Numbered from the stretch's first letter, positions 1 through 9,145 are shown. The stretch is 64,000 nucleotides of DNA from an uncultured Eubacteriales bacterium (GCA_900545405.1 UQYT01000004.1:26813-90812); one strand, 5' to 3'. The notes: generated from the sequence alone by a model not told the origin. Numbers and translations are program-made.

Positions 1-406
1 TGTCCTTGTCGCCGGTGACTATCTCGCACTCCCAGCCGGACTTTTCGCACTTTGCCGCGACGGAGCCGAGCACGTCGTCCGCCTCCCAGCCCTCGGCCTC
101 GAGCCGGCGGATGTGCATCGCGTCGAGCGTCTCCTTCAAGAGCGGCATCTGCACCGCGAGGTCGTCCGGCATCGGCTTGCGCTGGGCCTTGTAGCCCTCG
201 AACATGTCGTGCCGGAAGGTCGGCGCTGGCAGGTCGAAGGCCACGCAGAGCGAGTCCGGCGCCTCGCCGTCCAGGAGCTTTTGCAGTATGGCAAGGAAGC
301 CGTAGACCGCGTTCGTCGGCGTGCCGTCCGGCGCGTTGAGGGGCCGGACGCCGTAAAAGGCGCGGTTCACTATGCTGTTGCCGTCGAGTATCATCAGCTT
401 ATTCAT
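1..406 (-). CDS. polA: DNA polymerase I, N-terminal part (partial)
   Basis: This is the first 135 residues of DNA polymerase I, covering the start of its 5'-3' exonuclease (FEN-like) domain. The gene runs off the left edge. The N-terminus reads MNKLMILDGNSIVNRAFYGV, with the early metal-binding Asp of the family. Further on come a YKAQRKPMP helical-arch motif and the acidic EADDV and TGDKD motifs that bind the catalytic metals. The ATG overlaps the last 8 bases of the upstream CapA-like gene, so it is the third cistron after uvrB. PolA fills repair gaps and removes primers, which fits co-transcription with uvrB. The identification is firm; polymerase activity cannot be judged from this fragment. 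Confidence 0.95.
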   Translation of the reverse strand, partial: MNKLMILDGNSIVNRAFYGVRPLNAPDGTPTNAVYGFLAILQKLLDGEAPDSLCVAFDLPAPTFRHDMFEGYKAQRKPMPDDLAVQMPLLKETLDAMHIRRLEAEGWEADDVLGSVAAKCEKSGWECEIVTGDKD

Positions 407-1664
407 TGTCGGGCATCTCCAAAGTTCCAAAAATACGCTCGCAGTCCGCAAGCGCCTCGCCGAGCGCGGCGTACAGCGCGGGCGTTATGACCCCGCCGCG
501 GTCGTCCCCGGCCTCGTAGTCGGCCATGGCGGCGCGGATGTCCCAGAGCCTGCGGCCCCTGGTCACGCCGTAGTCGGCCAGGTTCAGCATTATCATGGGT
601 ATGTATTCGCAGCCGCTTATCTCCGTCTCCCCCGTCGCCGGGTCCTTGGTGAGCTCAAGCTGCACCATGGCCGTGAGGTCGGTGTACGGCTTTGTCTGGG
701 CCGAGAGCAGGTTGCCCAGGCAGTAGCAGACGAAGCCCGTGCGGGTGCTGCCGTCCGCGTTTGTTATCTCTCGCAGCTCCATCGGCTCCGGCACGTGCGG
801 GTGGCCGCCGATGATGAGGTCCGCGCCCTCGGCAAAGAAGTAGTCCGCCAGCTCCTGCTGCCTCTGCGTAGCGCCGGTGACGTACTCCCCGCCCCAGTGG
901 ACGCTGACGGCGATGATGTCGGTGTCGAGCGCCCGGGCCGCGGCCATGTCGGCGTCGAGCATGTCGTAGTCGACCTTGGAGCAGTAGGTCATGTAGTCCG
1001 TAGTGTAGACGTTCAGCCCGTACTCCACGCCGTCCACGGGTATGCCGTTGGTACCGTAGGTGTAGTTTAGGAAGGCTATGCTTATGCCGTTCAGCTCCTC
1101 GACGAGGATGCCGTTATTCTCGTCACGCTCCGCCTGCGTGCGGTAAGCGCCCACGTGCTCGAGCCCCGCGTCGTCGAGGACATCCAGCGTGCGGACTATG
1201 CCCTCGTGCCAGGCGTCCATGGCGTGGTTGCTGGCCATGTTCACCTGGTCGAAGCCTATCTCCTTGAGAGAATACGCAAGGCCGTCCGGGACGTGGAAAA
1301 GCGGATAGCCCGTCCACTTGCCGTCGCCGGTGAAGGCGCCCTCAAAGCAGCAGAGGGCCCAGTCCGCGTCCGCGACATAGTGGGCTACGTCCTCGAAGAT
1401 GGGCGCATAGTCGTATTCGCCCTCGGGCGTCAGCGCCTCGTCGTTGAGCGGGGTGTGCATGACGAGGTCGCCCGCGAGCGTGAGCGTCACGCTGCTCGGC
1501 GTCGGCTCAGGTGTCGGCTCAGGCGTAGGTTCGGGCGTGGACACGGGCGCGGGCGTCGCGGCGCTTACGGGCTCTGGCAGTTCGGCGGGGGCAGGCGCCT
1601 CGCCGCAGGCGGCGAGGGTCAGGAGCAGTGCGGCGCAAAGCAGCGCCGCGGCGGCACGTTTCAT
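399..1664 (-). CDS. CapA-family (poly-gamma-glutamate synthesis-like) lipoprotein
   Basis: A 421-aa secreted lipoprotein. It has a signal peptide with lipobox LAAC (Cys20), a Pro/Thr/Glu-rich linker (PEPTPEPTPEPTP, about residues 44-56), then a CapA/PGA_cap metallophosphatase-like fold. Family motifs visible are LTLAGDLVMHTP near the domain start, the ASNHAMD motif, VSVHWGGEY, and IIGGHPHVPEPME with two His near the C-terminal half. CapA proteins act in capsule or poly-gamma-glutamate export, but many clostridial members stand alone as here and their substrate is unknown. The start codon shares one base with the uvrB stop (TAATG) and the stop overlaps the polA start, so translation is probably coupled. 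No capBC partners are present. Confidence 0.88.
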   Translation of the reverse strand: MKRAAAALLCAALLLTLAACGEAPAPAELPEPVSAATPAPVSTPEPTPEPTPEPTPSSVTLTLAGDLVMHTPLNDEALTPEGEYDYAPIFEDVAHYVADADWALCCFEGAFTGDGKWTGYPLFHVPDGLAYSLKEIGFDQVNMASNHAMDAWHEGIVRTLDVLDDAGLEHVGAYRTQAERDENNGILVEELNGISIAFLNYTYGTNGIPVDGVEYGLNVYTTDYMTYCSKVDYDMLDADMAAARALDTDIIAVSVHWGGEYVTGATQRQQELADYFFAEGADLIIGGHPHVPEPMELREITNADGSTRTGFVCYCLGNLLSAQTKPYTDLTAMVQLELTKDPATGETEISGCEYIPMIMLNLADYGVTRGRRLWDIRAAMADYEAGDDRGGVITPALYAALGEALADCERIFGTLEMPDNE

Positions 1665-3631
1665 TATTTTTCACCCCTCAGCTTGATGAGCTGGTCACGC
1701 AGCACGGCGGCGTACTCGAACTCGAGCATCTTCGCCGCCTCGCGCATCTTCTTCTCGAGCTTGGCGATCTCCTCGCGCCGCTCGGACTCGGTCATCTTCA
1801 ATCCGTCGCGGCGGCGGGCAGCCTTGTCGGTCTCGGGGGACAGTTCTATTATGTCGTGCACGCTCTTGATTATAGTCTGCGGCACGATGCCGTGGGCCTT
1901 GTTGTATGCGTCCTGCTTTTTGCGGCGGCGCTCCGTCTCGGTTATGGCCGCCTTCATGGAGGGCGTCTCGGTGTCGGCGTACATTATGACCAGGCCCTCG
2001 GCGTTGCGCGCGGCACGGCCTATGGTCTGGATGAGGCTCGTCTCGCTGCGGAGGAAGCCCTCCTTGTCCGCGTCGAGGATGGCGACCAGGCTGACCTCGG
2101 GCAGGTCCAGGCCCTCGCGCAGGAGGTTTATGCCCACGAGCACGTCGAACTCGCCGAGGCGCAGGTCGCGGATTATCTCCATGCGCTCGATGGCGCCGAT
2201 GTCGTGGTGCATGTAGCGGCACCTTATCCCCGCTCCGGTGAGGTAGGCAGAGAGGTCCTCGGCCATCTTCTTGGTGAGCGTCGTCACCAGCGTGCGCTGG
2301 TTTTTGGCGATGCGGGCCTTTATCTCGTCCATGAGGTCGTCTATCTGACCCTCCACGGGGCGGACTGAGATCTCGGGGTCGAGCAGGCCGGTCGGGCGGA
2401 TTATCTGCTCCGCTATCTGGCCTGAGCGCTCCCGCTCGTACTGGCCCGGCGTGGCGGAGACGTACACCGCCTGGCCGATACGCTGCTGGAACTCCTCAAA
2501 CTTGAGCGGCCGGTTGTCGAAGGCCGAGGGCAGGCGGAAGCCGTAGTTCACCAGGGCCTCCTTCCTCGCCCGGTCGCCGCGGTACATGGCGCGCACCTGC
2601 GGGAGCGTGACGTGGGACTCGTCCACGAAGAGGACAAAGTCCTTCGGGAAGTAGTCTAGCAGCGTCATCGGCGCGCTGCCGGGGGCGCGACCGGAGATTA
2701 TGCGGCTGTAATTCTCGATGCCGGAGCAGTAGCCGAGCTCCTGTATCATCTCGATGTCGAAGTTCGTGCGCTGCTCTATGCGCTGGGCCTCGAGGTACTT
2801 GTCCTGGCTCTTGAAAAACGCCACGCGCTCGTCGCACTCGCGGCGTATCTCCTTCACCGCGCGCTGGAGCTTTTCCTTCGGCGTGATATAGTGGCTCGCC
2901 GGGAAGATGGGGATGTTCGTCAGGCGGCGGATGACCTCGCCGGTGACGGGGTTTATCTCGCTCACGCGGTCTATCTCGTCGCCGAAGAACTCGACGCGGA
3001 TGGCGCTGTCCTTGTAATACGCGGGCCAGACCTCCACAGTGTCGCCCCGGACGCGGATCATGTTGCGCTCGAAGGCGATGTCGTTGCGCTCATAGCGTAT
3101 CTCGATGAGGCGCTTTATCATCTCGTCGCGCGGTATCTCCAGCCCCACGCGGATGGGGACCATCATCTTTTCAAAGTCCTCCGGCTCGCCCAGGCCGTAT
3201 ATGCAGCTCACGGACGCGACGACGATGACGTCCCGCCGCTCCAGCAGCGAGGCCGTGGCCGAGAGGCGCAGGCGGTCGATCTCCTCGTTGGTGGCGGCGT
3301 CCTTCTCGATGTAGGTGTCGGTCGTGGGGATGTAGGCCTCGGGCTGGTAGTAGTCGTAGTAGGATACGAAATACTCCACGGCGTTGTCCGGGAAGAACTC
3401 ACGGAACTCGCTGCAAAGCTGGGCCGCGAGGGTCTTGTTGTGCGCCAGGACGAGCGTGGGCCGCTGCACGCGCTCTATGACCTTGGCCATGGTATAGGTC
3501 TTGCCGGAACCGGTGACGCCGAGCAGCGTCTGCTCGGCTATCCCCTGCTCCAGACCCCTGGCCAGCGTGTCAATGGCCTCCGGCTGATCTCCGGATGGCA
3601 CATACTTGCTGACAACATGAAAATCCGGCAT
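1664..3631 (-). CDS. uvrB: UvrABC excinuclease subunit B
   Basis: UvrB is the damage-verifying helicase-like subunit of nucleotide excision repair. The 655-aa length is normal. Walker [14 protein letters not shown] lies near the N-terminus, followed by the beta-hairpin region [12 protein letters not shown], the DESHVTLPQ Walker B box, SATP (motif III), and helicase motifs V-VI ([25 protein letters not shown]). The C-terminal UVR domain ([19 protein letters not shown]) contacts UvrC. The ATG at 3631 is preferred because AAGGAG sits 5 bases before it; an upstream in-frame ATG at 3652 lacks such a site. First gene of the uvrB-capA-polA unit. Confidence 0.98.
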   Translation of the reverse strand: MPDFHVVSKYVPSGDQPEAIDTLARGLEQGIAEQTLLGVTGSGKTYTMAKVIERVQRPTLVLAHNKTLAAQLCSEFREFFPDNAVEYFVSYYDYYQPEAYIPTTDTYIEKDAATNEEIDRLRLSATASLLERRDVIVVASVSCIYGLGEPEDFEKMMVPIRVGLEIPRDEMIKRLIEIRYERNDIAFERNMIRVRGDTVEVWPAYYKDSAIRVEFFGDEIDRVSEINPVTGEVIRRLTNIPIFPASHYITPKEKLQRAVKEIRRECDERVAFFKSQDKYLEAQRIEQRTNFDIEMIQELGYCSGIENYSRIISGRAPGSAPMTLLDYFPKDFVLFVDESHVTLPQVRAMYRGDRARKEALVNYGFRLPSAFDNRPLKFEEFQQRIGQAVYVSATPGQYERERSGQIAEQIIRPTGLLDPEISVRPVEGQIDDLMDEIKARIAKNQRTLVTTLTKKMAEDLSAYLTGAGIRCRYMHHDIGAIERMEIIRDLRLGEFDVLVGINLLREGLDLPEVSLVAILDADKEGFLRSETSLIQTIGRAARNAEGLVIMYADTETPSMKAAITETERRRKKQDAYNKAHGIVPQTIIKSVHDIIELSPETDKAARRRDGLKMTESERREEIAKLEKKMREAAKMLEFEYAAVLRDQLIKLRGEK

Positions 3632-3733
3632 GGTTTCTCCTTTTTTGCTCAAACTTATTCAGGATATTTTACCACATCCGCCCCCGCCTTGAAAAGCCCC
3701 GGCGGCTATTTTTGCCCCTTTCGCCGCAGGCGC

Positions 3734-3762
3734 TTGGCAATTTGGAAAAGGTGTGCTAATAT
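3734..3762 (+). promoter_or_regulatory. Promoter for acetyltransferase operon
   Basis: TTGGCA and TAATAT are separated by 17 bases, a good match to a vegetative promoter, about 37 bases upstream of the TTG start at 3799. Confidence 0.6.
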
Positions 3763-3798
3763 TTCTTTACACTACGTATTTTGGGAGGGCGAGTTTGG

Positions 3799-4380
3799 TT
3801 GACTGAACGCGAAAAGATGGAAATGGGCCTGTGGTACGATGCGAACTACGACGTGCAGCTCGGCGAGATACGCGCCGAGGCAAAGGAGCTGTGCCGTCAG
3901 CTCGGCCTCACGCCTCCGACGGATACCGCTGAGTGCGAGCGCATACTGCGCAAGCTGCTGCCGAACATGGGCCGGGATGTCAGCATACTCGCGCCCTTCA
4001 TTGTCGATTACGGCTTCAACTGCTTCATCGGCGACCACAGCTTTATAAATCACGGCGCGTATCTCATGGACTGCGCGCCGATACGCCTCGGCTCGCACTG
4101 CTTTGTCGGTCCCAGCTGCGGTATGTACACAGCCATCCATCCCCTGCTTTCCGCCGAGCGCAACACCGGGCTTGAAAAGTGCGCGCCCATCGTCATCGGC
4201 GACAACGTCTGGATAGGCGGCAACGTCACGATACTGCCCGGCGTGACCATAGGCGCGGGCTCCGTCATCGGCGCGGGCAGCGTGGTCACGCGCGATATCC
4301 CCGCTGGGGTCATCGCCGTCGGCAACCCCTGCCGCGTGCTTCGCGAGATCGGCGAGGCCGACAGCATAGATAGAGAATAA
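3799..4380 (+). CDS. Maltose/galactoside-type sugar O-acetyltransferase
   Basis: A 193-aa left-handed beta-helix (hexapeptide repeat) acetyltransferase of the Maa/LacA type, which moves acetyl from acetyl-CoA to a sugar hydroxyl. The N-terminal helical Mac domain (MTEREKMEMGLWYDANYD) is followed by hexapeptide rungs. The catalytic His is probably in TAIHPLL, and the C-terminal rungs (IGDNVWIGGNVTILPGVTIG, VVTRDIPAGVIAVGNPCR) are typical. A TTG start at 3799 is chosen because GGAGG lies 10 bases upstream and the Mac domain begins there. It is followed 19 bases later by the YoaK-like gene, probably in one operon. The acceptor sugar cannot be inferred. Confidence 0.9.
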   Translation: MTEREKMEMGLWYDANYDVQLGEIRAEAKELCRQLGLTPPTDTAECERILRKLLPNMGRDVSILAPFIVDYGFNCFIGDHSFINHGAYLMDCAPIRLGSHCFVGPSCGMYTAIHPLLSAERNTGLEKCAPIVIGDNVWIGGNVTILPGVTIGAGSVIGAGSVVTRDIPAGVIAVGNPCRVLREIGEADSIDRE

Positions 4381-4399
4381 CTCCAAAGAGGGGACCATC

Positions 4400-5131
4400 T
4401 TGAAATCCTGCAAAGCGAACGACAAATACTACCTGACCTGCGAGAGGAACTGGGTCTACTTCACGCTGATCTGCGTGGCCGGCTTTTGGGGCGCGTACAC
4501 CTATCTGCTGCGCGGAAACATCTTCTGCAACGCGCAGACCGGCAACGTCGTGCTCATGGGCCTCGCGCTCGGCTCCGCGGAGTGGGGCAAGGCGCTGTAC
4601 TATCTCGTGCCCATCTCGGCCTATATCCTCGGCTCATTTGTCTCCGAGCTGCTCCCCAATCCGATAAAGCACCGCTTTTTTGTACGCTGGGACACCGTGC
4701 TCATATTCATTGAAATGGCCGCGGTGCTGATACTGGGCTGCATCCCCGATTCCGCGCCGGTGCAGATATCGCAGGTCATCATAAACTTCCTCGCCTCCAT
4801 GCAGTATAACACCTTCCGCCAGGCCGAGGGCGTCGCCGTGGCCACGACCTTTGTCACCAACCACATCCGCCAGGTCGGCATCGGCCTCGCCAAGGAGCTG
4901 CACCACCGCAGAAGCTCTGACAAGTCCCACCGCGAAAAGTGGGCGCGCCACGCGGGCATGCTGTTCTTCTTCGCCGTCGGCGCGGTGGTGGGCACGGTGT
5001 TCTGCCACCTCATAGCCGGCAAGGCCATCTGGGTGACCATCCTCCCCCTCGCAGTCATCTTCGTCACCCTCCTGCACGCCGACCTCACCACGGAAAAGGA
5101 ACTCTTCGAACAAAAACCCTCCGGCCATTGA
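4400..5131 (+). CDS. YoaK/DUF1275 family membrane protein
   Basis: A 243-aa integral membrane protein of the DUF1275 (YoaK) family. The N-terminal segment VAGFWGAYTYLLRGNIFCNA with the following QTGNVVLMG carries the family's characteristic Gln-Thr-Gly-Asn motif, and about six hydrophobic helices follow. A soluble insert with NTFRQAEGVAVATTFVTNHI also matches the family. Function is not established; it is predicted to be a small-molecule transporter or channel. The start is TTG with AGAGGGGA immediately upstream. It lies between the acetyltransferase and the tyrosine phosphatase on the same strand. Confidence 0.85.
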   Translation: MKSCKANDKYYLTCERNWVYFTLICVAGFWGAYTYLLRGNIFCNAQTGNVVLMGLALGSAEWGKALYYLVPISAYILGSFVSELLPNPIKHRFFVRWDTVLIFIEMAAVLILGCIPDSAPVQISQVIINFLASMQYNTFRQAEGVAVATTFVTNHIRQVGIGLAKELHHRRSSDKSHREKWARHAGMLFFFAVGAVVGTVFCHLIAGKAIWVTILPLAVIFVTLLHADLTTEKELFEQKPSGH

Positions 5132-5169
5132 TGCTAGCTGGGGCCGTTTATATTTGATGGAGCAAGAAT

Positions 5170-5667
5170 ATGACTAAAATACTGATGGTCTGCCACGGCA
5201 ATATTTGCCGCAGTCCGATGGCGGAGTTTGTGTTTCGGGATATGGCGGCGAAGGCGGGGGTTGAGGTGGAGGTGGCTTCGGCGGCTACCAGTGCGGAGGA
5301 GATCGGGAACCCCGTATATCCGCCGGTGCGGAGGCTGCTCTTGGAGCATGGGCTCGACCCCTCGGGCAAGACGGCGAGGCAGCTCAGGCGCTCCGAGTAC
5401 GGCGACTGGGACCTCATCGTCGGCATGGACAGCGCCAACATCCGCAACATGAACCGCATCTTCGGCGGCGACCCGGAGCGCAAGCTCATCCGCCTGCTCG
5501 ACCTCACGCCCCTCAAGCGCGATGTCGCCGACCCCTGGTACACTCGCGACTTCGACGCCTGCTGGGACGACGTCACCCTCGGCTGCCGCGCCCTGCTCGA
5601 GCGCGTGCAAGCATGTGACGGGCGGCTGTTTTCCTTGACGCGCGTGGGTATTGGTTATAGAATATAG
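5170..5667 (+). CDS. Low-molecular-weight protein tyrosine phosphatase
   Basis: A 165-aa cytoplasmic LMW-PTP. The signature P-loop C-X5-R-S is at the N-terminus (VCHGNICRSPMAE, Cys about 9), and the general acid Asp lies in the C-terminal DPWYTRDFD motif. In Firmicutes such enzymes dephosphorylate tyrosine on bacterial kinases or arginine on proteins (McsB/YwlE type). The residue after the first variable positions, here I in CHGNICRS, tends towards tyrosine specificity, but this is only suggestive. The gene has its own GGAG site and follows the YoaK-like gene by 38 bases. No tyrosine kinase gene is adjacent. Confidence 0.92.
   Translation: MTKILMVCHGNICRSPMAEFVFRDMAAKAGVEVEVASAATSAEEIGNPVYPPVRRLLLEHGLDPSGKTARQLRRSEYGDWDLIVGMDSANIRNMNRIFGGDPERKLIRLLDLTPLKRDVADPWYTRDFDACWDDVTLGCRALLERVQACDGRLFSLTRVGIGYRI
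5635..5663 (+). promoter_or_regulatory. Promoter for the xpaC-telA cluster
   Basis: TTGACG, a 17-base spacer and TAGAAT lie inside the last codons of the phosphatase gene, 37 bases before the TTG start of the XpaC-like gene. Confidence 0.6.
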
Positions 5668-5699
5668 TATCTCAAGTTGAGCGCATTGGAGGAAAAGCT

Positions 5700-6401
5700 T
5701 TGAAGAAGAGAAAACCCAGGGCGTTTATCCCCATATACGCCTTTGCGCTGGGCTGGATAGCCTGCGCGTTTTTCATACCGATGTACACTCTCGGCGGGCT
5801 CGTGGGCAGCGTCGCCATTTCTGCTGCGGTGGCGGTCGTGGCCTGGTACACGGCCAAGATGATACTTGCCCGGAAGCCTGCCGAGCCTGAGCCGGAACCG
5901 GAGCCGGTCAAGAAGGAGGAGCCCGCTCTCAGTCCCGAGGTGCAGGCCATAATTGACGACGGCAAGCGCGCCATAAAGGAGATGGGCAGGCTCTACACCT
6001 CCATCAAAAATAACGATATTCGCCGCCGCATCAATGAACTCATGCGTATTTCGGATAAAATAGTCCAGGACGCCGTCAGCGACCCCTCGGACGTGCCGCA
6101 GATACGCAAGTTCCTCGACTACTACCTCCCCACCACGATAAAGCTGCTCAACGCCTACGACCGCATGAGCGACCAGGGCATCGAGGGCGAGAACCTCTCG
6201 AAGTCCATGTCCAGCATTGAGGACATGCTCGACACGGCGATAGACGCCTTCAAAAAGCAGCTCGACTCGCTCTTTGCCAACCAGGCGCTGGACATTGAGA
6301 CGGACATCAGCGTCATGAACCAGATGCTGGCCCGTGAGGGCCTCTCCGACGACGACGCGGACGTGATAATCAAGACCGCGCGCTCCGGCAATTCGGATTG
6401 A
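5700..6401 (+). CDS. xpaC: XpaC-like 5-bromo-4-chloroindolyl phosphate hydrolysis protein
   Basis: A 233-aa membrane-anchored protein. Two hydrophobic segments at the N-terminus (about residues 9-55) are followed by a Pro/Glu linker and a charged helical domain with the XpaC signature: RKFLDYYLPTTIKLLNAYDR, then SSIEDMLDTAIDAF. XpaC-family genes are commonly next to telA and are linked to toxic-anion or envelope-stress tolerance; the biochemical role is unknown and the hydrolysis name is historical. TTG start with GGAGGA 6 bases upstream. It is followed after 19 bases by the telA-like gene, with which it probably works. Confidence 0.85.
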   Translation: MKKRKPRAFIPIYAFALGWIACAFFIPMYTLGGLVGSVAISAAVAVVAWYTAKMILARKPAEPEPEPEPVKKEEPALSPEVQAIIDDGKRAIKEMGRLYTSIKNNDIRRRINELMRISDKIVQDAVSDPSDVPQIRKFLDYYLPTTIKLLNAYDRMSDQGIEGENLSKSMSSIEDMLDTAIDAFKKQLDSLFANQALDIETDISVMNQMLAREGLSDDDADVIIKTARSGNSD

Positions 6402-6420
6402 GAAAGGACAGTTGTTAAAG

Positions 6421-7587
6421 ATGGACGAAAACAAGGAATTCATCCCCTCCCTCACGCTCGACCCCAACGCGGCCTCCGCCGCCGCGGTGCAGATGCCGGA
6501 GGAGCCGGCCGCGCCCGTCATGGAGCAGAAGAAGGACGTGCCCGTTGAAAAGCTCGAGCTCGAGCGTCTCTCCCCTGCCGAGCAGGCCGCGGTCAAGGAG
6601 TTTGCAAAGCAGATAGACGTCACGAACTCCGAGCAGGTGCTCAACTACGGCTCCGCCGCGCAGAAGAACATCGCGGATTTCTCCGACGCCGCGCTCAGCA
6701 AGGTCCGCACCAAGGACCTCGGCGAGGTGGGCGACGAGCTCTCCGACCTCGTTGTGCAGCTGCAGGGCCTGGACTTTGACGAGAGCGAGAAGAAGGGCTT
6801 CCTCGGCTTCTTCAAGAAGCAGCGCCAGAGCATCGCGGCGCTCAAGGCCCAGTACGACAAGGCCGAGGTCAACGTGGACAAGATATCCGCCGAGCTGGAG
6901 AAGCACGAGCGCACGCTGATGAAGGACATCGCGATGATGGACAAGATGTACGAGATGAACCAGCAGTACCACAAGGAGCTGACCATGTACATCATCGCCG
7001 GCAAGCTCCGCTGCAAGGAGCTGCGCGAGACGGAGCTGCCCCGCTTGCAGCAGGCGGCGCAGGAGTCCGGCAAGACCGAGGACGCCCAGGCCGCGAACGA
7101 CTACGCCAACATGCTCGGCCGCTTTGAGAAGAAGCTGCACGACCTGGAGCTGACGCGCATGGTCTCCGTCCAGATGTCGCCGCAGATAAGGATGATACAG
7201 TCCAACGACTCGGTCATGGCCGAGAAGATACGCTCCTCCATCGTGAACACCATCCCGCTCTGGAAGAGCCAGATGACCCTCGCGCTCACGCTGCACCACT
7301 CGCAGCAGGCCATGGAGGCCCAGCGCGACGTGAACGAGATGACGAACCGTCTGCTCCAGGCCAACGCCGAAAAGCTGCACCAGGGCAGCGTGGAGATAGC
7401 CAAGGAGTCCGAGCGCGGCATCGTGGACATCGAGACGCTGCAAAAGACCAACCAGGAGCTCATCAGCACGCTGGAGGAGGTCCGGCAGATCCAGGCCGAC
7501 GGCGCGAAGAAGCGCGCGGAGGCTGAGGTCGAGCTCGGCCGCATCGAGGGCGAGCTGAAGCAGAAGCTGCTTGAACTGAGAGGCTGA
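6421..7587 (+). CDS. telA: TelA/KlaA family toxic anion resistance protein
   Basis: A 388-aa, almost wholly helical cytoplasmic protein of the TelA family. Family features include DLVVQLQGLDFDESEKKGFL (the GFF..F linker region) and the long coiled-coil core ending with SEIPLW-like NTIPLWKSQMTLAL and QQAMEAQRDVNEMTNRLL. Members are tied to tellurite and other envelope stresses and usually sit beside XpaC-like genes, as here. The start is uncertain: ATG at 6421 is preferred on family length, but a TTG at 6412 is 3 bases from AAAGGA. It ends one base before the LemA-like gene. Confidence 0.9.
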   Translation: MDENKEFIPSLTLDPNAASAAAVQMPEEPAAPVMEQKKDVPVEKLELERLSPAEQAAVKEFAKQIDVTNSEQVLNYGSAAQKNIADFSDAALSKVRTKDLGEVGDELSDLVVQLQGLDFDESEKKGFLGFFKKQRQSIAALKAQYDKAEVNVDKISAELEKHERTLMKDIAMMDKMYEMNQQYHKELTMYIIAGKLRCKELRETELPRLQQAAQESGKTEDAQAANDYANMLGRFEKKLHDLELTRMVSVQMSPQIRMIQSNDSVMAEKIRSSIVNTIPLWKSQMTLALTLHHSQQAMEAQRDVNEMTNRLLQANAEKLHQGSVEIAKESERGIVDIETLQKTNQELISTLEEVRQIQADGAKKRAEAEVELGRIEGELKQKLLELRG

Positions 7588-7588
7588 T

Positions 7589-8143
7589 ATGTACAACAGA
7601 TCGCTGAAGCATCCGATAACCGCGCTCATCATCGCCATTCTCGCCTGCGGGTTCGCGCTGGTCATGAACACGCAGATGAAGCTCGGCGAGCGCGTTCAGG
7701 CTGTCGAAGACGGCTTTTTCACCTCCGTGGCCGGAGAGCGGAGCATATACTCCCGGCTGGAGGAGAAGCTGGACGCGGCAAACGGGCTCTGGACCGTGCT
7801 CGAGGGCGTGGACGCCAATGCGGCGCAGTCGCTCTCCGACGCGCGCAGCGGCCTGCTCACGGCCTATGAGAGCCGCGACATCTCCGCGATGTACGACGCT
7901 AACTCCGAGCTGGACAAGGTCTATGCCGACGCGGTAAAGGCCCTGGACGGCGCGGAGCTCGGCGAGAGCATGCAGAATGCGCTCGACAGCTACACCACCA
8001 ACTACGAGGGCGCGCAGAAGATGATAGAGCAGAACAGCTACAACAGCAGCGTGCTGGAGTTCATGCGCTCCACCTTCAACAAGTTCCCCACGTCGGAGCT
8101 TGCATCCTTCACCGGCGTTGAGCCGCCGGTGAGCTTTGAGTAA
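7589..8143 (+). CDS. LemA-like membrane protein
   Basis: A 184-aa protein with one N-terminal membrane helix (about residues 9-27) and a long helical extracytoplasmic part. The C-terminal segment (NYEGAQKMIEQNSYNSS ... RSTFNKFPTSELASF) resembles the LemA family, in which YN-rich helices precede an FP..L.A.. tail. Overall similarity is modest, so this is a divergent LemA. The downstream TPM-domain protein supports the assignment, because LemA and TPM proteins are frequent partners. It starts 1 base after telA ends and is therefore translationally linked to it. Function unknown; membrane or envelope maintenance is an inference. Confidence 0.7.
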   Translation: MYNRSLKHPITALIIAILACGFALVMNTQMKLGERVQAVEDGFFTSVAGERSIYSRLEEKLDAANGLWTVLEGVDANAAQSLSDARSGLLTAYESRDISAMYDANSELDKVYADAVKALDGAELGESMQNALDSYTTNYEGAQKMIEQNSYNSSVLEFMRSTFNKFPTSELASFTGVEPPVSFE

Positions 8144-8159
8144 CCAGGAGATTTGACGG

Positions 8160-9095
8160 ATGAAACGTATCTTTTCCCTTGTATTTGCCCTGCTGCTCCT
8201 GCCCGTCATGGCCCTCGGCACCCTTGCCGCGGATGTGCCGGAGCCGAGCTCGGACTTCTACGTCTACGACGGCGCTGGGACGCTGAGCGAGTCCACCAAG
8301 GACCTGATCCTCAACGCCAGCGGCCCGCTGGAGCAGTACTGCGACGGGGCGCAGATAGTGGTCGTCACCATCGACTACCTGCCCTCGGGCTATGACTCCG
8401 AGCAGTACGCGAACCTGCTCTTCAACAGCTGGGGCGTCGGCAGCTCCAGCGCCAACAACGGCCTGCTTCTGCTGCACGTAGTCAAGGAGGACCGCGGCTG
8501 GCTGGCCGTCGGCGCGGGCATCTCGAAACAGATGACCAGCAGCTATGCAAACTCGCTCATGGACGAGTACTTCTGGCCGTATTCCGACGCCGGGGAGTAC
8601 GACGAGGCGGTGGCGACGCTCTTCCCCCACCTTGTGGACTTTTTTGCCCAGCTCTACGGCACGAACCAGCTCTACGGCGGCACCGGCACCGTCTCCAACG
8701 GCGGCAGCGCGCCCGAGTACAACGGCGGCGGGTACTATAACGACGGCTACTACAACGACTACTACTATGACCGCGGGCCGAGCCTCGGCTCCATCGTCTC
8801 GGTGCTGTTTGTTGTCTTTATCATCGTGCTCGTGCTGGTGAATTCCACCGGGCGCAGGCGGTATTACCGCAGCTACGGCGTCTGGCCCACGTTCTTCTTC
8901 TGCGGCGGTCCCGGCCCGCGCGGGCCGAGGGGGCCGCGCCCGCCTCACGGACCCGGCCCCGGCGGTTTCGGCGGAGGCGGAGGCTTCCGCGGCGGCGGCT
9001 TTGGAGGCGGCGGTTTCTCCGGCGGAGGCGGCTTCCACGGCGGCGGCTTCGGGGGAGGCGGCTTCTCCGGCGGCGGTGGCGGCGGCAGGCGCTGA
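8160..9095 (+). CDS. TPM-domain membrane protein (YgcG-like)
   Basis: A 311-aa secreted and membrane-anchored protein. A signal peptide (about residues 1-24) is followed by a TPM domain (FYVYDGAGTLSESTKDLI ... VVTIDYLPSG ... GLLLLHVVKEDRGWLAVGAG), a membrane helix (SIVSVLFVVFIIVLVLV), a basic stretch, and a C-terminal tail very rich in Gly interrupted by Phe (GGGFRGGGFGGGGFSGGGG). The Gly-rich tail, typical of YgcG proteins, is low-complexity and probably unstructured. TPM proteins are often partnered with LemA. It is the last gene of the cluster, with a strong terminator 25 bases downstream. Confidence 0.85.
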   Translation: MKRIFSLVFALLLLPVMALGTLAADVPEPSSDFYVYDGAGTLSESTKDLILNASGPLEQYCDGAQIVVVTIDYLPSGYDSEQYANLLFNSWGVGSSSANNGLLLLHVVKEDRGWLAVGAGISKQMTSSYANSLMDEYFWPYSDAGEYDEAVATLFPHLVDFFAQLYGTNQLYGGTGTVSNGGSAPEYNGGGYYNDGYYNDYYYDRGPSLGSIVSVLFVVFIIVLVLVNSTGRRRYYRSYGVWPTFFFCGGPGPRGPRGPRPPHGPGPGGFGGGGGFRGGGFGGGGFSGGGGFHGGGFGGGGFSGGGGGGRR

Positions 9096-9120
9096 GCCGC
9101 GGCTCGATATAATAAATCAA

Positions 9121-9145
9121 GGGAGGACCCCGATGGGGTCCTCCC
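9121..9145. terminator. Bidirectional terminator
   Basis: GGGAGGACCCC, a 3-base loop and GGGGTCCTCCC, followed by a pyrimidine run. It lies between the converging TPM and xanthine dehydrogenase genes. Confidence 0.85.

Noticed and set aside
1501..1560. Short Gly/Ser/Thr-type tandem repeat on the plus strand
   Set aside because: It is simply the coding sequence of the Pro-Glu-Pro-Thr linker of the CapA-like lipoprotein, not a separate repeat element.
8940..9090. GGC-rich repeated tract
   Set aside because: It encodes the Gly-rich tail of the TPM protein. Such tails are normal for YgcG proteins, so this is not a CRISPR or satellite array.
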